From Burkholderia singularis (lineage in GTDB: Bacteria; Pseudomonadota; Gammaproteobacteria; Burkholderiales; Burkholderiaceae), in the NCBI RefSeq assembly GCF_900176645.1, contig NZ_FXAN01000072.1:97818-161817 (forward strand): a stretch of DNA of 64,000 nucleotides, read 5' to 3'. This document shows, piece after piece, positions 8,817-17,467 of this stretch (position 1 is its first letter; the number at the start of each line of letters is the position of its first letter). Under the pieces are notes generated by a model, which had not been told where the DNA came from, did no database searches, and saw only the letters and a list, made by a program, of their open reading frames with translations. The translations under genes and the position numbers were made by a program.

Positions 8817-9629
8817 ATGGTTCCGCCCACCATTGCCGAACTCGTCGCCCGCGCGGGCAAGCTGCCGTTTCTGCGCGAGCACCTCGCGCTCGACGACGAC
8901 GCGCATGGCGCGCACGCGTATGCACAGCTGCGCGATGCGCGTCTCGAAAGCGCGTATGAGCCGATTTACGACGTGTCGATGCCGGGCGCGCCGCAATCGG
9001 CATCGCTCACCGACGCGATCGAGCGCTACGGCGACGAGCTGGGCTTTCAGGCCATTACGCAGATGGGCGGCGCGCCGTTCGATCCGTTTGACGCGGTGGC
9101 CGACGATCAGTCGCTCGTCGCGCTCGACCGGCTCGCGCGCAGCCTGCATGCGATCAATTTCTTCGGCGCGCAGCGGCACGGGCTGCTGTTCCTGCGCGTG
9201 CACGAACGGCTGCTAAAGAGCGTCAAGTACGACCACGGCAAGCATTTCTCGAGCGTGCTCGAGAGCTTCGGCCTGAGCCCCGAGCGCATCGTGATCGAGC
9301 TGCCGGCCGCGGCCGTCGCACATAAGACCTTTCTCGGCTATCTGACGAAGAGCTATCAGCACTACGGATTCAAGGTCGCGGACAAGCTGCCCGATCCGGG
9401 CCGCATTCTCGCCGTCGAATCGGAGATGGCGCGCCCCGACTACATCAAAATGGACGCGTCTGCCGCGCTGCGCGAAGGCATGGTGAAGGCGCTCGTCGGC
9501 TACGCACAGCGCGTGCACATTCCGCTCATCTTCGATCACGTCGTCGATGAAACGCAGTTCGAGCTGTTGCGCCAATATGACGTGCGGCTCGTGCAAGGGC
9601 CGGTGTTCTCGCACCCGGCTGCGGTTTGA
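8817..9629 (+). CDS. Degenerate EAL-domain protein (probably not a c-di-GMP phosphodiesterase)
   Basis: A 270-residue protein aligning by eye along the EAL fold. YEPIYDV matches the YQPIVDL strand, LGFQAIT the position of the GFEALLR motif, IVIELPAAA the LxLEITE strand, PDYIKMD the PDFIKLD motif, and the tail VRLVQGPVFSHP the xxxQGYLFGRP end. Key residues are lost: the motif Glu (EAL) is Gln, the Asn of the FINVSP strand is Arg, the DDFG loop is absent (ADKLPDPG), and the late AEGVE Glu is not conserved (FDHVVDE). It therefore probably binds a ligand or partner rather than cleaving c-di-GMP. A GGAG site precedes the ATG. No GGDEF, PAS or membrane part is present. Confidence 0.8.
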   Translation: MVPPTIAELVARAGKLPFLREHLALDDDAHGAHAYAQLRDARLESAYEPIYDVSMPGAPQSASLTDAIERYGDELGFQAITQMGGAPFDPFDAVADDQSLVALDRLARSLHAINFFGAQRHGLLFLRVHERLLKSVKYDHGKHFSSVLESFGLSPERIVIELPAAAVAHKTFLGYLTKSYQHYGFKVADKLPDPGRILAVESEMARPDYIKMDASAALREGMVKALVGYAQRVHIPLIFDHVVDETQFELLRQYDVRLVQGPVFSHPAAV

Positions 9630-9681
9630 AAAAGCAGAAGAACGGGCGACTGATGCGCGGCCGCCCGCGTCGCGCCACGCA

Positions 9682-10089
9682 TCAGTCGCCGCCGTCGAAC
9701 ACCGGCAGGCTGCCCGCCACGTCAACTCCCGGCACACGGTTGGCGTACCAGGTGTGCGCGCCTGGGCGAATCCGTGACGGATCGTCGAGCGTCGCGTAAT
9801 TGAATTCGACCGTCTCGGGCGCATTCGACCGTCGATATTCGAGCTGCGTGCCGCACTGCACGCAGAAACGCCGCCCGGCCCACGTGCTCGACGCGTACAC
9901 GCGCGGCTCGCCCTTCACGTATTCGAATGCGCCGATCGGCACCGACGCCCACGCAAGCACGGCGGCGCCAGTCGTCCGCTGACATAGCCGGCAGTGGCAA
10001 AAGCCGGCGCTCGCGGGCTCGACGGTGATCCGATAGCGAATCGCGCCACATGCGCAACCGCCCGTCAACGGTTCGAAACTCGGCATCAT
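9682..10089 (-). CDS. GFA/CENP-V-like zinc-binding protein (carbon-sulfur lyase family)
   Basis: A 135-residue protein with the three Cys clusters of the glutathione-dependent formaldehyde-activating (GFA) fold: GGCACGAIRY near residue 12, GFCHCRLCQRTTGA near 32, and RFCVQCGTQLEY near 80. These bind a structural and a catalytic zinc ion. The family includes S-hydroxymethylglutathione synthase-like proteins, but most short bacterial members have no assigned reaction. Two adjacent ATGs (10089 and 10086) follow a GGGAG sequence; I use the first. The gene stands alone, convergent with the EAL gene 52 bases away. Confidence 0.82.
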   Translation of the reverse strand: MMPSFEPLTGGCACGAIRYRITVEPASAGFCHCRLCQRTTGAAVLAWASVPIGAFEYVKGEPRVYASSTWAGRRFCVQCGTQLEYRRSNAPETVEFNYATLDDPSRIRPGAHTWYANRVPGVDVAGSLPVFDGGD

Positions 10090-10404
10090 GGATCTCCCGC
10101 ACACATATTTTGCTGCGGCGATCGCGCCGCAATGGGGCTGCGGCGTTCAGATTACAACCGATTTCAGGCAACGGGCACCATCGGCGGACCGCAACTGGCA
10201 ACTGGCTACCGGAATGCGCACCGGTGCGGCGCGGCAACCGACAGCCCGAGTTCACGTGCAACGACGCATGCATAAATAGGACGGCGCAACGCGACTGACG
10301 TAACACCGTCGATGCTCCCGTAAACGCGCCCCCCTGCGCGCCATCCGCCCGGCCGCCCGGCATTCGGCGCAAGCCGCCGCCTCGCACCGCAAACGGCCGG
10401 CCTG
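10090..10404. other. Intergenic region without a recognisable gene
   Basis: About 315 bases lie between the GFA gene start and the IclR gene stop, both on the minus strand. It must hold the GFA gene's promoter. I see no conserved reading frame, RNA gene, repeat or clear terminator here. Confidence 0.5.
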
Positions 10405-11196
10405 CTATGCGGTGGGCCCAAGCCGCTTCGCAAGCGCCTTCAACTTCGGCCCGATCCGGTCGCGAAACACGTCCTCGCCCATCGACGACGCTGGCCCGCT
10501 GCAACTCAGGATCAGCCAGCGCCCTTCGCGCGGTTCGCGAAACGGCACCGCGACCGCATTCACATCGGCGTGCCAGTCGCGAAACGAATAGCAGCAGCCT
10601 TGCACGTCGAACGCGTCGACCGCGCGCTGCGCCGCCTCGGCGAGCGCGGCCGCCGCCCGCCCCTTGCCCGCCGCCTTGCGCAGCTCGGTAAACAGCGCCG
10701 CGCGCACGTCGGGCGGCTGTACGGCGAGATACGCCCGGCCCATCGAACTCGTCAACATCGACAATCGCGAACCCGACGCAAGCCCAAGCGTCAATGCCGT
10801 CTCGCTGCGGATCGTCTCCAGATAGATCATGTCGAGACCGTCGCGGCACCCAAGCGACACGGCCGCGCCGATCTCGCGCGCCAGCGCCTGCATGTGCGGC
10901 CGTGCGAGCGCGAGCGTATCCGAGCCCGCGAGCAGCGCATAACCGAGCGACAACACACCCGCATCGAGCGCATATTTGCCGAGCGTGTCGTCGTAGCGCA
11001 AATAGCCGAGTACGGTGAGGGTATAGGCAAGCCGGTTGACGGTCGCCTTCGGCAGGCCGGTGCGCTCGGCGAAATCGCGATTGCCGAGCATCGTCTCGCC
11101 CGGCCGGAACGCGCGCAGCAGATCGAGCCCGCGCGCAAGCGCGACGACGAACTTGCGCGCATCGAGCTCATCGTCATCGATGGTCGGAACATGCAT
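10405..11196 (-). CDS. IclR-family transcriptional regulator
   Basis: A 263-residue regulator with an N-terminal winged helix-turn-helix (LGNRDFAERTGLPKATVNRL then TLTVLGYLRYD) and a C-terminal effector domain whose DMIYLETIRSE, GRAYLA and ending 'AVAVPFREP...LILSCSGPAS' are typical of IclR proteins. The start at 11196 (MHVPTIDDDE) is preferred because a longer frame back to 11268 would run through the operator palindrome at 11220-11238. The gene is divergent from gcdH, with 76 bases between the starts, so it most likely controls gcdH and itself in response to a glutarate- or lysine-derived ligand. The ligand is inferred from context only. Confidence 0.88.
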   Translation of the reverse strand: MHVPTIDDDELDARKFVVALARGLDLLRAFRPGETMLGNRDFAERTGLPKATVNRLAYTLTVLGYLRYDDTLGKYALDAGVLSLGYALLAGSDTLALARPHMQALAREIGAAVSLGCRDGLDMIYLETIRSETALTLGLASGSRLSMLTSSMGRAYLAVQPPDVRAALFTELRKAAGKGRAAAALAEAAQRAVDAFDVQGCCYSFRDWHADVNAVAVPFREPREGRWLILSCSGPASSMGEDVFRDRIGPKLKALAKRLGPTA

Positions 11197-11219
11197 GCGA
11201 TGGTACACTGAGGCCGAAA

Positions 11220-11238
11220 TGCAGAACATTGTTCCGCA
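11220..11238. promoter_or_regulatory. Probable IclR operator between iclR-type gene and gcdH
   Basis: The 19-base sequence TGCAGAACATTGTTCCGCA is a 9-1-9 inverted repeat with one mismatch (half sites TGCAGAACA and TGTTCCGCA). IclR-family operators are commonly such A/T-centred palindromes with a GGAAC or GAAAC core. It lies 24 bases upstream of the regulator start and about 35 bases upstream of the gcdH start, placed to control both. Confidence 0.7.
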
Positions 11239-11272
11239 CAGCAGAAATTCAGTCAAGTGAGGAGACATCGCG

Positions 11273-12460
11273 ATGGCCGCTGCAAGCTTTCATTGGGACG
11301 ATCCGCTGCTACTCGATCAGCAGCTCACCGGCGACGAGCGGATGGTCCGCGACGCCGCGAGCGCCTATGCGCAACGCAAACTCGCACCGCGTGTGACCGA
11401 AGCGTTCCGCCACGAAACCACCGACGCGACGATCTTTCGCGAAATGGGCGAGCTGGGCCTGCTCGGCCCGACGATCCCCGAGCAGTACGGCGGCCCCGGC
11501 CTCAACTACGTGAGTTACGGACTGATCGCACGCGAGATCGAGCGCATCGACTCGGGATATCGCTCGATGATGTCGGTTCAGTCGTCGCTCGTGATGGTGC
11601 CGATCCACGAATTCGGCTCCGACGCACAAAAGGAGAAATACCTGCCGAAGCTCGCGACGGGCGAATGGATAGGCTGCTTCGGCCTCACCGAGCCGAACCA
11701 CGGCTCCGATCCGGGCAGCATGGTGACGCGCGCGACGAAAGTGCCGGGCGGCTATTCGCTGTCCGGCGCGAAGATGTGGATCACGAACGCGCCGATCGCC
11801 GACGTGTTCGTCGTCTGGGCGAAGCTCGACGAAGACGGCCGCGACGCGATCCACGGCTTCATTCTCGAAAAGGGCTGGAAGGGGCTCACCGCGCCCGCGA
11901 TCCACGGCAAGGTGGGCCTGCGCGCGTCGATCACGGGCGAGATCGTGCTCGATGAAGTGTTCGTACCGGAAGAGAACCGGCTACCGAACGTCACCGGCCT
12001 GCGCGGCCCGTTCACGTGCCTGAACTCGGCGCGCTACGGCATCGCGTGGGGCGCACTCGGCGCGGCCGAGTCGTGCTGGCACACCGCGCGCCAGTACGTG
12101 CTCGATCGGCATCAATTTGGCCGCCCGCTCGCCGCCAATCAATTGATTCAGAAAAAACTCGCCGACATGCAGACCGAAATCACCCTCGGCTTGCAAGGGG
12201 TGCTGCGTCTCGGACGGATGAAAGACGAAGGCACGGCCGCCGTCGAGATCACGTCGATCATGAAGCGCAACTCGTGCGGCAAGGCCCTGGACATTGCGCG
12301 GCTCGCGCGTGACATGCTGGGCGGCAACGGCATTTCCGACGAGTTCGGCGTCGCGCGGCATCTGGTCAATCTCGAGGTGGTAAACACCTACGAGGGAACG
12401 CATGATATCCACGCGCTGATCCTCGGCCGCGCGCAAACCGGCATTCAAGCATTCTTCTGA
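11273..12460 (+). CDS. gcdH: Glutaryl-CoA dehydrogenase
   Basis: A 395-residue acyl-CoA dehydrogenase of the glutaryl-CoA type, which oxidises and decarboxylates glutaryl-CoA to crotonyl-CoA in lysine, hydroxylysine and tryptophan breakdown. Diagnostic segments are [14 protein letters not shown] at the N terminus, [34 protein letters not shown], the flavin-contacting [18 protein letters not shown], and [10 protein letters not shown] carrying the catalytic base Glu374. The GAGGAG ribosome site precedes the ATG by a normal spacing. It is divergent from an IclR regulator with a shared operator. A CoA-transferase gene often found beside gcdH is not present here. Confidence 0.95.
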   Translation: MAAASFHWDDPLLLDQQLTGDERMVRDAASAYAQRKLAPRVTEAFRHETTDATIFREMGELGLLGPTIPEQYGGPGLNYVSYGLIAREIERIDSGYRSMMSVQSSLVMVPIHEFGSDAQKEKYLPKLATGEWIGCFGLTEPNHGSDPGSMVTRATKVPGGYSLSGAKMWITNAPIADVFVVWAKLDEDGRDAIHGFILEKGWKGLTAPAIHGKVGLRASITGEIVLDEVFVPEENRLPNVTGLRGPFTCLNSARYGIAWGALGAAESCWHTARQYVLDRHQFGRPLAANQLIQKKLADMQTEITLGLQGVLRLGRMKDEGTAAVEITSIMKRNSCGKALDIARLARDMLGGNGISDEFGVARHLVNLEVVNTYEGTHDIHALILGRAQTGIQAFF

Positions 12461-12663
12461 GCAGCTCACGGCCCATCTCGATACCGGCCGCGCAACGCGC
12501 CGACTTGGCCGGCGCTCGCCGCGAGCGGCTTCGGTGGCAACCAAGCACTGTTCGCCCGCACGGGTCACGCGCATGCTTCATCGCTTCATGGATTGGGTTC
12601 GAGCCCGCTCCACTGCCCGTCGCACGGGCGGCAGCATCGAAACCGCCGCTCGCTTCGCCAACA

Positions 12664-12694
12664 AAAACCCCGGCACTGCTGGCCGGGGCTTTTC
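12664..12694. terminator. Bidirectional rho-independent terminator (gcdH / peroxiredoxin)
   Basis: CCCCGGC (12668-12674) pairs with GCCGGGG (12682-12688) around a 7-base loop. On the minus strand the stem is followed by TTTTTG, making a strong terminator for the peroxiredoxin gene ending at 12742. On the plus strand it is followed by CTTTTC and can also end gcdH transcripts. Confidence 0.85.
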
Positions 12695-12741
12695 GTCAGA
12701 CGACAATCACGCCATGCCAAACCACACACGGCGCGCGCCGG

Positions 12742-13380
12742 TCATTTGTTCGGCTGCGGTGTCAGACGCAGATACGGGCGCACCGCGTTGAAGCCTTTCG
12801 GGAAGCGCTGCTTCAGTTCGTCCGGGTCCTGCAGCGACGGCACGATCACGACGTCGTCGCCATCCTTCCAGTTACCGGGCGTCGCCACTTTGTAGTTGTC
12901 GGTCAGTTGCAGCGAATCGATCACGCGCAGCACTTCGTCGAAATTACGGCCCGTGCTCGCCGGATACGTGATGATGAGGCGCACCTTCTTGTTCGGATCG
13001 ATCACGAACAACGAGCGCACGGTCAGCGTTTCGTTCGCGTTCGGATGGATCATGTCGTAGAGCTGCGACACCTTGCGGTCGGCGTCGGCGATGATCGGGA
13101 AACCGACGCTCGTGGCCTGCGTCTCGTTGATATCGTCGATCCAGCCCTTGTGCGACTCGACGCTGTCGACCGACAGCGCGATCACCTTTACGTTGCGCTT
13201 GTCGAATTCGCCCTTGAGCTTCGCGGTCAGCCCAAGCTCCGTCGTGCAAACGGGCGTGTAGTCGGCAGGATGCGAAAACAGCACGCCCCAGCTATTGCCG
13301 AGCCACTCATGGAATTTGATGCGGCCGAGACTCGAATCCTGTTCGAAATCCGGCGCGAGGTCACCAAGACGCAGACTCAT
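12742..13380 (-). CDS. 1-Cys peroxiredoxin (Prx6/AhpC-TSA family)
   Basis: A 212-residue thiol peroxidase. The peroxidatic cysteine is Cys45 in HPADYTPVCTTELG. The long C-terminal extension with GNWKDGDDVVIVPSL, FPKGF and a final YLR is typical of the 1-Cys Prx6 group, and no resolving cysteine is obvious. It reduces H2O2 and organic hydroperoxides in the cytosol. The start MSLRLGD at 13380 is preceded by AAGGAG; the longer open frame adds a 14-residue leader lacking conservation features. A strong terminator lies about 50 bases past the stop. Confidence 0.93.
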   Translation of the reverse strand: MSLRLGDLAPDFEQDSSLGRIKFHEWLGNSWGVLFSHPADYTPVCTTELGLTAKLKGEFDKRNVKVIALSVDSVESHKGWIDDINETQATSVGFPIIADADRKVSQLYDMIHPNANETLTVRSLFVIDPNKKVRLIITYPASTGRNFDEVLRVIDSLQLTDNYKVATPGNWKDGDDVVIVPSLQDPDELKQRFPKGFNAVRPYLRLTPQPNK

Positions 13381-13705
13381 ATTGCAGCTCCTTGATCTAG
13401 CATGGATCGGGCGCCCAGGCACAGGATATGCCCGGACAAGCCTTCAGGTTAAGGGATGAGGCATCCGGCGAAAACGATTATTCCGTCAGATATTCATTCC
13501 TTTTTATCATTTTTGCCGGGTGGGTTTGACTATTTTGGAAACTTTTTCGTTCCGGAGCGTCTCTCTAAGTGATCGCAAGTCGTTTACCATGTTAGCCAAG
13601 CGCGATCCTGCGCCGCCTGCGACGGGACGCCGCGCCCGAACACAGGCGCGGGTCTTGCTGCGATCCCGTACCGGGCCCGCGCCCCCAAGCAAGAAGGGAG
13701 TCGCA
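13381..13705. other. Divergent promoter region, peroxiredoxin and DUF883 genes
   Basis: A 325-base gap with a marked AT-rich core at 13480-13560 (runs of T and A in otherwise GC-rich DNA), as expected for promoters of the two divergent stress-type genes. A TTGACT hexamer occurs at 13526-13531 but has no convincing -10 partner at 16-18 bases. I see no gene here. Confidence 0.45.
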
Positions 13706-14008
13706 ATGTCGGAAGTCAACAAGGAGAAACTGATGTCGGATATCAAAACTGTTCTCGCGGATGCGGAAGACTTGCTGAAACAGGCCGCAAGCAGCACGGG
13801 TGATCGCGCGAACGAACTGCGCGACAAGGCGCTCACGCGCTTGAAGCAGGCAAAGGAAAAAGCGGCCGACGTCCAGGTGGTTGTGGTCGAGAAAGGCAAG
13901 AAGGCCGCACGCGCCACCGACGACTACGTGCACGAGCATCCTTGGACATCGATCGGCATCGCAGCCGGCGTCGGCGTGCTGATCGGCCTTTTGATCAACC
14001 GCAAGTAA
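13706..14008 (+). CDS. DUF883 (ElaB/YqjD-like) membrane-anchored protein
   Basis: A 100-residue protein: an amphipathic helical N-terminal two-thirds (VNKEKLMSDIKTVLADAEDL, then a Lys/Ala-rich run) followed by the DUF883 signature DYVHEHPWTSIGIAAGVGVL and a single C-terminal transmembrane helix ending LLINRK. E. coli homologues YqjD and ElaB are tail-anchored inner-membrane proteins that bind ribosomes in stationary phase and are RpoS-controlled. The ATG at 13706 follows AAGGGAG. It is the first of three same-strand genes (with YqjE- and YqjK-like products), a standard betaproteobacterial set. Stress-related regulation is inferred from the family. Confidence 0.88.
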   Translation: MSEVNKEKLMSDIKTVLADAEDLLKQAASSTGDRANELRDKALTRLKQAKEKAADVQVVVVEKGKKAARATDDYVHEHPWTSIGIAAGVGVLIGLLINRK

Positions 14009-14111
14009 CACCGGCACGGCTCCAAGGGCGGCTCGATCCCGCTCGCGCCCATGCGGCGCACCGGGCGGTGCCGTAGCGCACCGCCGTCCTTCATAGGCAC
14101 GCACTTCATTC

Positions 14112-14489
14112 ATGACGACAGAAACCTCATCGCATGGGCCGCTGCGCCGCCTGCTCGGTTCCGCGTTCGCACTGTTGCAGACCCGGCTGGAACTCGTCGG
14201 CATCGAGATCGCCGAGGAGAAGGAGCGCCTGCTGGCCATGCTCTTTCTCGGACTCGCCGCAATGACGCTCGCAACAATGGCGCTCGTCAGCCTCACGGCG
14301 CTCGTCGCGATCGTGTTCTGGGATAGCTATCGCTGGCAAGCGCTCGCCGCCATTACCGGACTCTATGCGTTTGGCGCGCTCGTCTGCATGCTGAAGGTGC
14401 GCGCCGGGCTGCGCAACGCGCCGGCGATATTCGATGCCACGCTGAACGAACTGGAAAAAGACCGCGAGCTGTTCCGCGGCAAGCCGTGA
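14112..14489 (+). CDS. YqjE-like (phage holin superfamily / DUF1469) membrane protein
   Basis: A 125-residue protein with two strongly hydrophobic helices (roughly residues 42-68 and 75-95) after an amphipathic start containing LLQTRLELVGIEIAEEKERL, the motif that defines the YqjE/DUF1469 group. The C-terminal 30 residues are charged (ATLNELEKDRELFRGK). It lies 103 bases after the DUF883 gene and is followed by the YqjK-like gene. The 'holin' label is only a fold-level family name; a lytic function is not implied. Confidence 0.85.
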   Translation: MTTETSSHGPLRRLLGSAFALLQTRLELVGIEIAEEKERLLAMLFLGLAAMTLATMALVSLTALVAIVFWDSYRWQALAAITGLYAFGALVCMLKVRAGLRNAPAIFDATLNELEKDRELFRGKP

Positions 14490-14550
14490 ACGCCGGCATT
14501 CGTTTTCCGTTCTGTTTTCGGTTCCGCCCTTCTCCATTTTGTCACGCGCC

Positions 14551-15009
14551 ATGAGCCACTCCGCTACGGACCCACGATTTCGCACCGCCTCGCACAAGCG
14601 ACGCATCAGTGCCGCCGAGCACCGGGCGCTGCGCAAGGAATTGCTGCTGCTGCGCTCCGGCGCCGAGCGCGCCGAATTCGCCCACGCCGGCGCCGAATTG
14701 CGCCAGTCCGTCACGCAGTTCAAATGGCTGAAACTGATTGTGCCGGGCCTGTCTGCGAATGTGTTCGGCAAATCGGCGAGAAACGCCAATACGGTGTTGG
14801 GCGCGCTCGTCAATCAATATCCGCTGCTGAGTTCGCTCGCCTCGATCCTGCTTGCAAAGCCCGCACGGACATTGCTGCGCGTGAGCGCGCGCCCCGCGCT
14901 CAAATGGGGCGCCGTCGGGTTTGCCCTGTGGAATGTTTATCGAATCTGGAAGCAGATGAAAAGCGATAACCGGCAATCCAGTTCGCAGACGCGGAACCGC
15001 AAATCGTAA
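14551..15009 (+). CDS. YqjK-like / DUF3318-type hypothetical protein
   Basis: A 152-residue basic protein of unknown function. It begins MSHSATDPRFRTASHKRRIS, has an Ala/Glu/Leu-rich helical middle (around 20-60), a moderately hydrophobic stretch at about 60-125, and ends with a hydrophilic Gln/Ser/Arg-rich tail. An in-frame TTG four codons upstream is less likely than the ATG at 14551. It closes the DUF883-YqjE-like set, where the third gene is usually a small YqjK-type protein; the match is by position and general character, not by a clear motif. Confidence 0.7.
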   Translation: MSHSATDPRFRTASHKRRISAAEHRALRKELLLLRSGAERAEFAHAGAELRQSVTQFKWLKLIVPGLSANVFGKSARNANTVLGALVNQYPLLSSLASILLAKPARTLLRVSARPALKWGAVGFALWNVYRIWKQMKSDNRQSSSQTRNRKS

Positions 15010-15226
15010 CGCGTGGGCAGGTAGCGGGGATCACCGAATGGCACTTTCGCGTCTGGCACTTCGCATGGAATCGGCCGGCCATGCAGTGCCTGCGGTATAG
15101 CCATCCCGCGCGCACCATCTCTATCTCTGCCCGCGCTCCGGCCGCGCATATCCCCGTTGTTTCGCCTCGCAGTCGCGCTGGTTGTCTGGCCTCGCCCCGT
15201 CGGCATTCGCCTATCCCATCGAGCAC

Positions 15227-15676
15227 TCAATTCGTCAACCAGCAAGCCCCCACACCGGAGGTTTGCTGCCCGGCTGCGCCGTCCATTGCGCGATTCTCGC
15301 GCGTGCCGTCCGCATACAGCACAAAGACACCGCAACCATCGTCGCGCATCGGGCCATTCGTCGCCGGGCCCGCCTCCAGCGCGTATCCGCCGTGCGCTTC
15401 TTCGGCCGTCATTTTCAGCCAATAGACCGCACCACCTGTTTCAGGTGCCCGACTCAACCCGTCAGGCAATGCGGCGGGCAAGGTTTCGCCGAATGCATCG
15501 ACATATTGCGCCGCGCGATATAGCGCGGCGACCGCACTCAACCGATGCCCTCGTTCGACGTGACGCCGATACGACGGAATTGCGAATGCCGCGAGCACCG
15601 CCACGATCGCAAGCGCGACAATCACTTCAATCAGCGAGAATCCGCGACAATTCGCGGCACCTTTCGTTGACGACAT
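15227..15676 (-). CDS. pilE: Type IV minor pilin (PilE-like)
   Basis: A 149-residue prepilin. The leader MSSTKGAANCRG is followed by the mature N terminus FSLIEVIVALAIVAVLAAFA, with Phe1, Glu5 and a hydrophobic helix; prepilin peptidase PilD would cleave after the Gly. The C-terminal region has a pair of Cys (GCGVF and ACWLTN) fit to form the D-region disulfide. It is the last gene of the fimT-pilV-pilW-pilX-pilE operon, 12 bases after the pilX-like stop. Minor pilins prime assembly of type IV pili and modulate adhesion and twitching. Confidence 0.88.
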   Translation of the reverse strand: MSSTKGAANCRGFSLIEVIVALAIVAVLAAFAIPSYRRHVERGHRLSAVAALYRAAQYVDAFGETLPAALPDGLSRAPETGGAVYWLKMTAEEAHGGYALEAGPATNGPMRDDGCGVFVLYADGTRENRAMDGAAGQQTSGVGACWLTN

Positions 15677-15688
15677 CGCCCCTCTGCA

Positions 15689-16288
15689 CTAAGCCGGCCT
15701 ACCTACGACTCGCCGCCACCGACGCTCGACCCGCCCGCGCTCGACAACGATCTGCAGTTGCAGCCACTCGCCCGTATCCCGCGTCGCGCCGATACCCCGT
15801 GCAGTCACGACATACGCGCGCGCACCCGGCCGCGCGGGCAGGCGCCACGCCTCGATCACACAGCTCGGCGCTTGCGCTGCATTAGGCCAATTTGGATACG
15901 GCGCGAATGCGCGGCTACCGTCGAACGCGTCTGGGCTTCGCCATCCGGCCGGCTCGCCGGCAGCGTCTTCCGCTGACGCGGCATCGTGGGCGGCCGTGCC
16001 GTTCAGCAGCGCATCGGCGCAGGCATCGAGCGCCGCGTCGGCTGCATGAAAAGCAATCAACCGGCTGGCAAGACTCGTCGTGCGCCGCATTTCCGTCGCC
16101 GCGATTTCGAACCATGCGGACGACATCACGGCAAGCGAAGCCGTCACGGCCAGCACGCCAGGCAACGCGACGCCCCGCGAACGATATGCGCAATGCGCCC
16201 ACCGCTTGGTTGCACAGCGCATGCGCCAGCATTCGGCGCTTACCGAAGTTCGGTTCGATGGCAATACGACCGCCGATGAAGCACTCAT
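15689..16288 (-). CDS. pilX: PilX-like minor pilin assembly protein
   Basis: A 199-residue protein with one N-terminal hydrophobic segment, RGVALPGVLAVTASLAVMSS, after a long basic leader of about 37 residues. As in other PilX/GspK-type proteins, the mature helix lacks the Glu5 found in ordinary pilins, which fits a tip-initiating subunit. The middle is Ala/Asp-rich and ends in a basic tail. The start ATG (16288) overlaps the pilW stop as ATGA. A start nearer the helix is possible, since the leader is unusually long, but the ATGA coupling favours 16288. Confidence 0.78.
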   Translation of the reverse strand: MSASSAVVLPSNRTSVSAECWRMRCATKRWAHCAYRSRGVALPGVLAVTASLAVMSSAWFEIAATEMRRTTSLASRLIAFHAADAALDACADALLNGTAAHDAASAEDAAGEPAGWRSPDAFDGSRAFAPYPNWPNAAQAPSCVIEAWRLPARPGARAYVVTARGIGATRDTGEWLQLQIVVERGRVERRWRRVVGRPA

Positions 16289-17070
16289 CCGTTCCTCCGA
16301 TTGCGAACTGCAACATAACGGCGCAATACGAGCCTTGCTCGAGTATCCGTAGCCACCACTGCTCGTCCCGAACAGTCGACATAGCGCGCCGCACGGCCAG
16401 TCGGCCTTCCGCGCACCTCAATACAAACGGCAACGGCTGCGACGCTATCCCAGGCCGAAGCAGACAGCGCCGATGCATCAACCCACTCCGAGGCACCGCG
16501 CAACCGGTAACGCAACCACAATCGCTCGACACCTTCGACGAGTGGCTGCGCAAGCCCGCGCCTGCCGCTGCCTTCGCAATACAGCTCAGGCTCGCCCGTC
16601 GACGCGCTGACACGCGCGTAAAAGCGATTGACGATCAACGGTTTCGCATCAGCCGCACCGACACCCTGACCGAGGCAATCCGTCGCCTGGCCGGTTACCG
16701 TAAGCCACGTCGACACGCCGTCGCCAACGTAGCGCACGACGAGCCCGTCCGAGCCATTCGCAAGCGGATCGCACGCCGGCTGAGTATCCGCACCGACAGC
16801 CCGTGCCCGCACGCATCCGAAGAGTCCAGGCGCCGGCAGCACATCGTGCGCATCAAGTGGCACGAAACCGGCCATCTGAATCTGCTGAGCGAGCAACACA
16901 AGCGCCGCTTGCGCCGAATCGCGCATCCGTGCGGCATCCGCCGCCGCCGCATACGCTGCCCGTTGGACGCGATAAAGCGACACCGCCGTTAGCAAAATCA
17001 GCAAACCGAGCGTCATCGCGACCATTGCCTCGATCAACGTATGGGCGCGCCAATGCGATATCCGATTCAT
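16285..17070 (-). CDS. pilW: Minor pilin PilW
   Basis: A 261-residue protein starting MNRISHWRAHTLIEAMVAMT, with a class III leader, Glu5-equivalent and hydrophobic helix (TLGLLILLTAVSLYRVQ). It then shows the features of PilW: QQIQMAGF shortly after the helix, then a large Cys-containing C-terminal domain (Cys in FGCVRA, PACDPL, TDCLG, LYCEG). The start at 17070 overlaps the pilV stop by four bases (ATGA), which selects it over upstream ATGs that only extend through pilV. Confidence 0.88.
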   Translation of the reverse strand: MNRISHWRAHTLIEAMVAMTLGLLILLTAVSLYRVQRAAYAAAADAARMRDSAQAALVLLAQQIQMAGFVPLDAHDVLPAPGLFGCVRARAVGADTQPACDPLANGSDGLVVRYVGDGVSTWLTVTGQATDCLGQGVGAADAKPLIVNRFYARVSASTGEPELYCEGSGRRGLAQPLVEGVERLWLRYRLRGASEWVDASALSASAWDSVAAVAVCIEVRGRPTGRAARYVDCSGRAVVATDTRARLVLRRYVAVRNRRNG

Positions 17071-17456
17071 CCGCCGCCCGCAGTCGCAAAAGCAAGCGCC
17101 ACACATCGCACGCCGCCCGCCGTTACAAAAACCCCAGTGCAACTCGATGGACCTTCGGCTGCCGGCTGTGCACCGGCCCACTCGATTCGCAGCGTCGCCA
17201 TGCCGCCGCCCGCGCCGACAAGCGCCAACTTGCCATGCGGCAACGCAGTCACCGCTGCTTGCCAGTCAATGCCCGCCGGTCCGACAGACCGGGCCGTTTC
17301 AGCCCAGGAATCGGCGAGAAGCCATGCCTGCTCGCGATATACGGCATCACGCTCGCTGCGTATCGCCGCAAGCAATGCGGCAATCACACTGAGCGCGGCC
17401 ATCGCAAGCAGTGCCGACGCGACTGTCACCTCCACCAGCGAGCCGCCCCGCGTCAT
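17067..17456 (-). CDS. pilV: Minor pilin PilV
   Basis: A 129-residue prepilin with a short leader (MTRGG) and mature N terminus SLVEVTVASALLAMAALSVI. Glu5 is present, and the following segment LLADSWAETARS matches the PilV helix. Two cysteines lie in the C-terminal part (SSCTGVF, VRCVAL). It begins 11 bases after the fimT stop and overlaps pilW by four bases. At 129 residues it is shorter than many PilV proteins (150-190). Confidence 0.84.
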   Translation of the reverse strand: MTRGGSLVEVTVASALLAMAALSVIAALLAAIRSERDAVYREQAWLLADSWAETARSVGPAGIDWQAAVTALPHGKLALVGAGGGMATLRIEWAGAQPAAEGPSSCTGVFVTAGGVRCVALAFATAGGG

Positions 17457-17467
17457 ACGGCGGCGCT

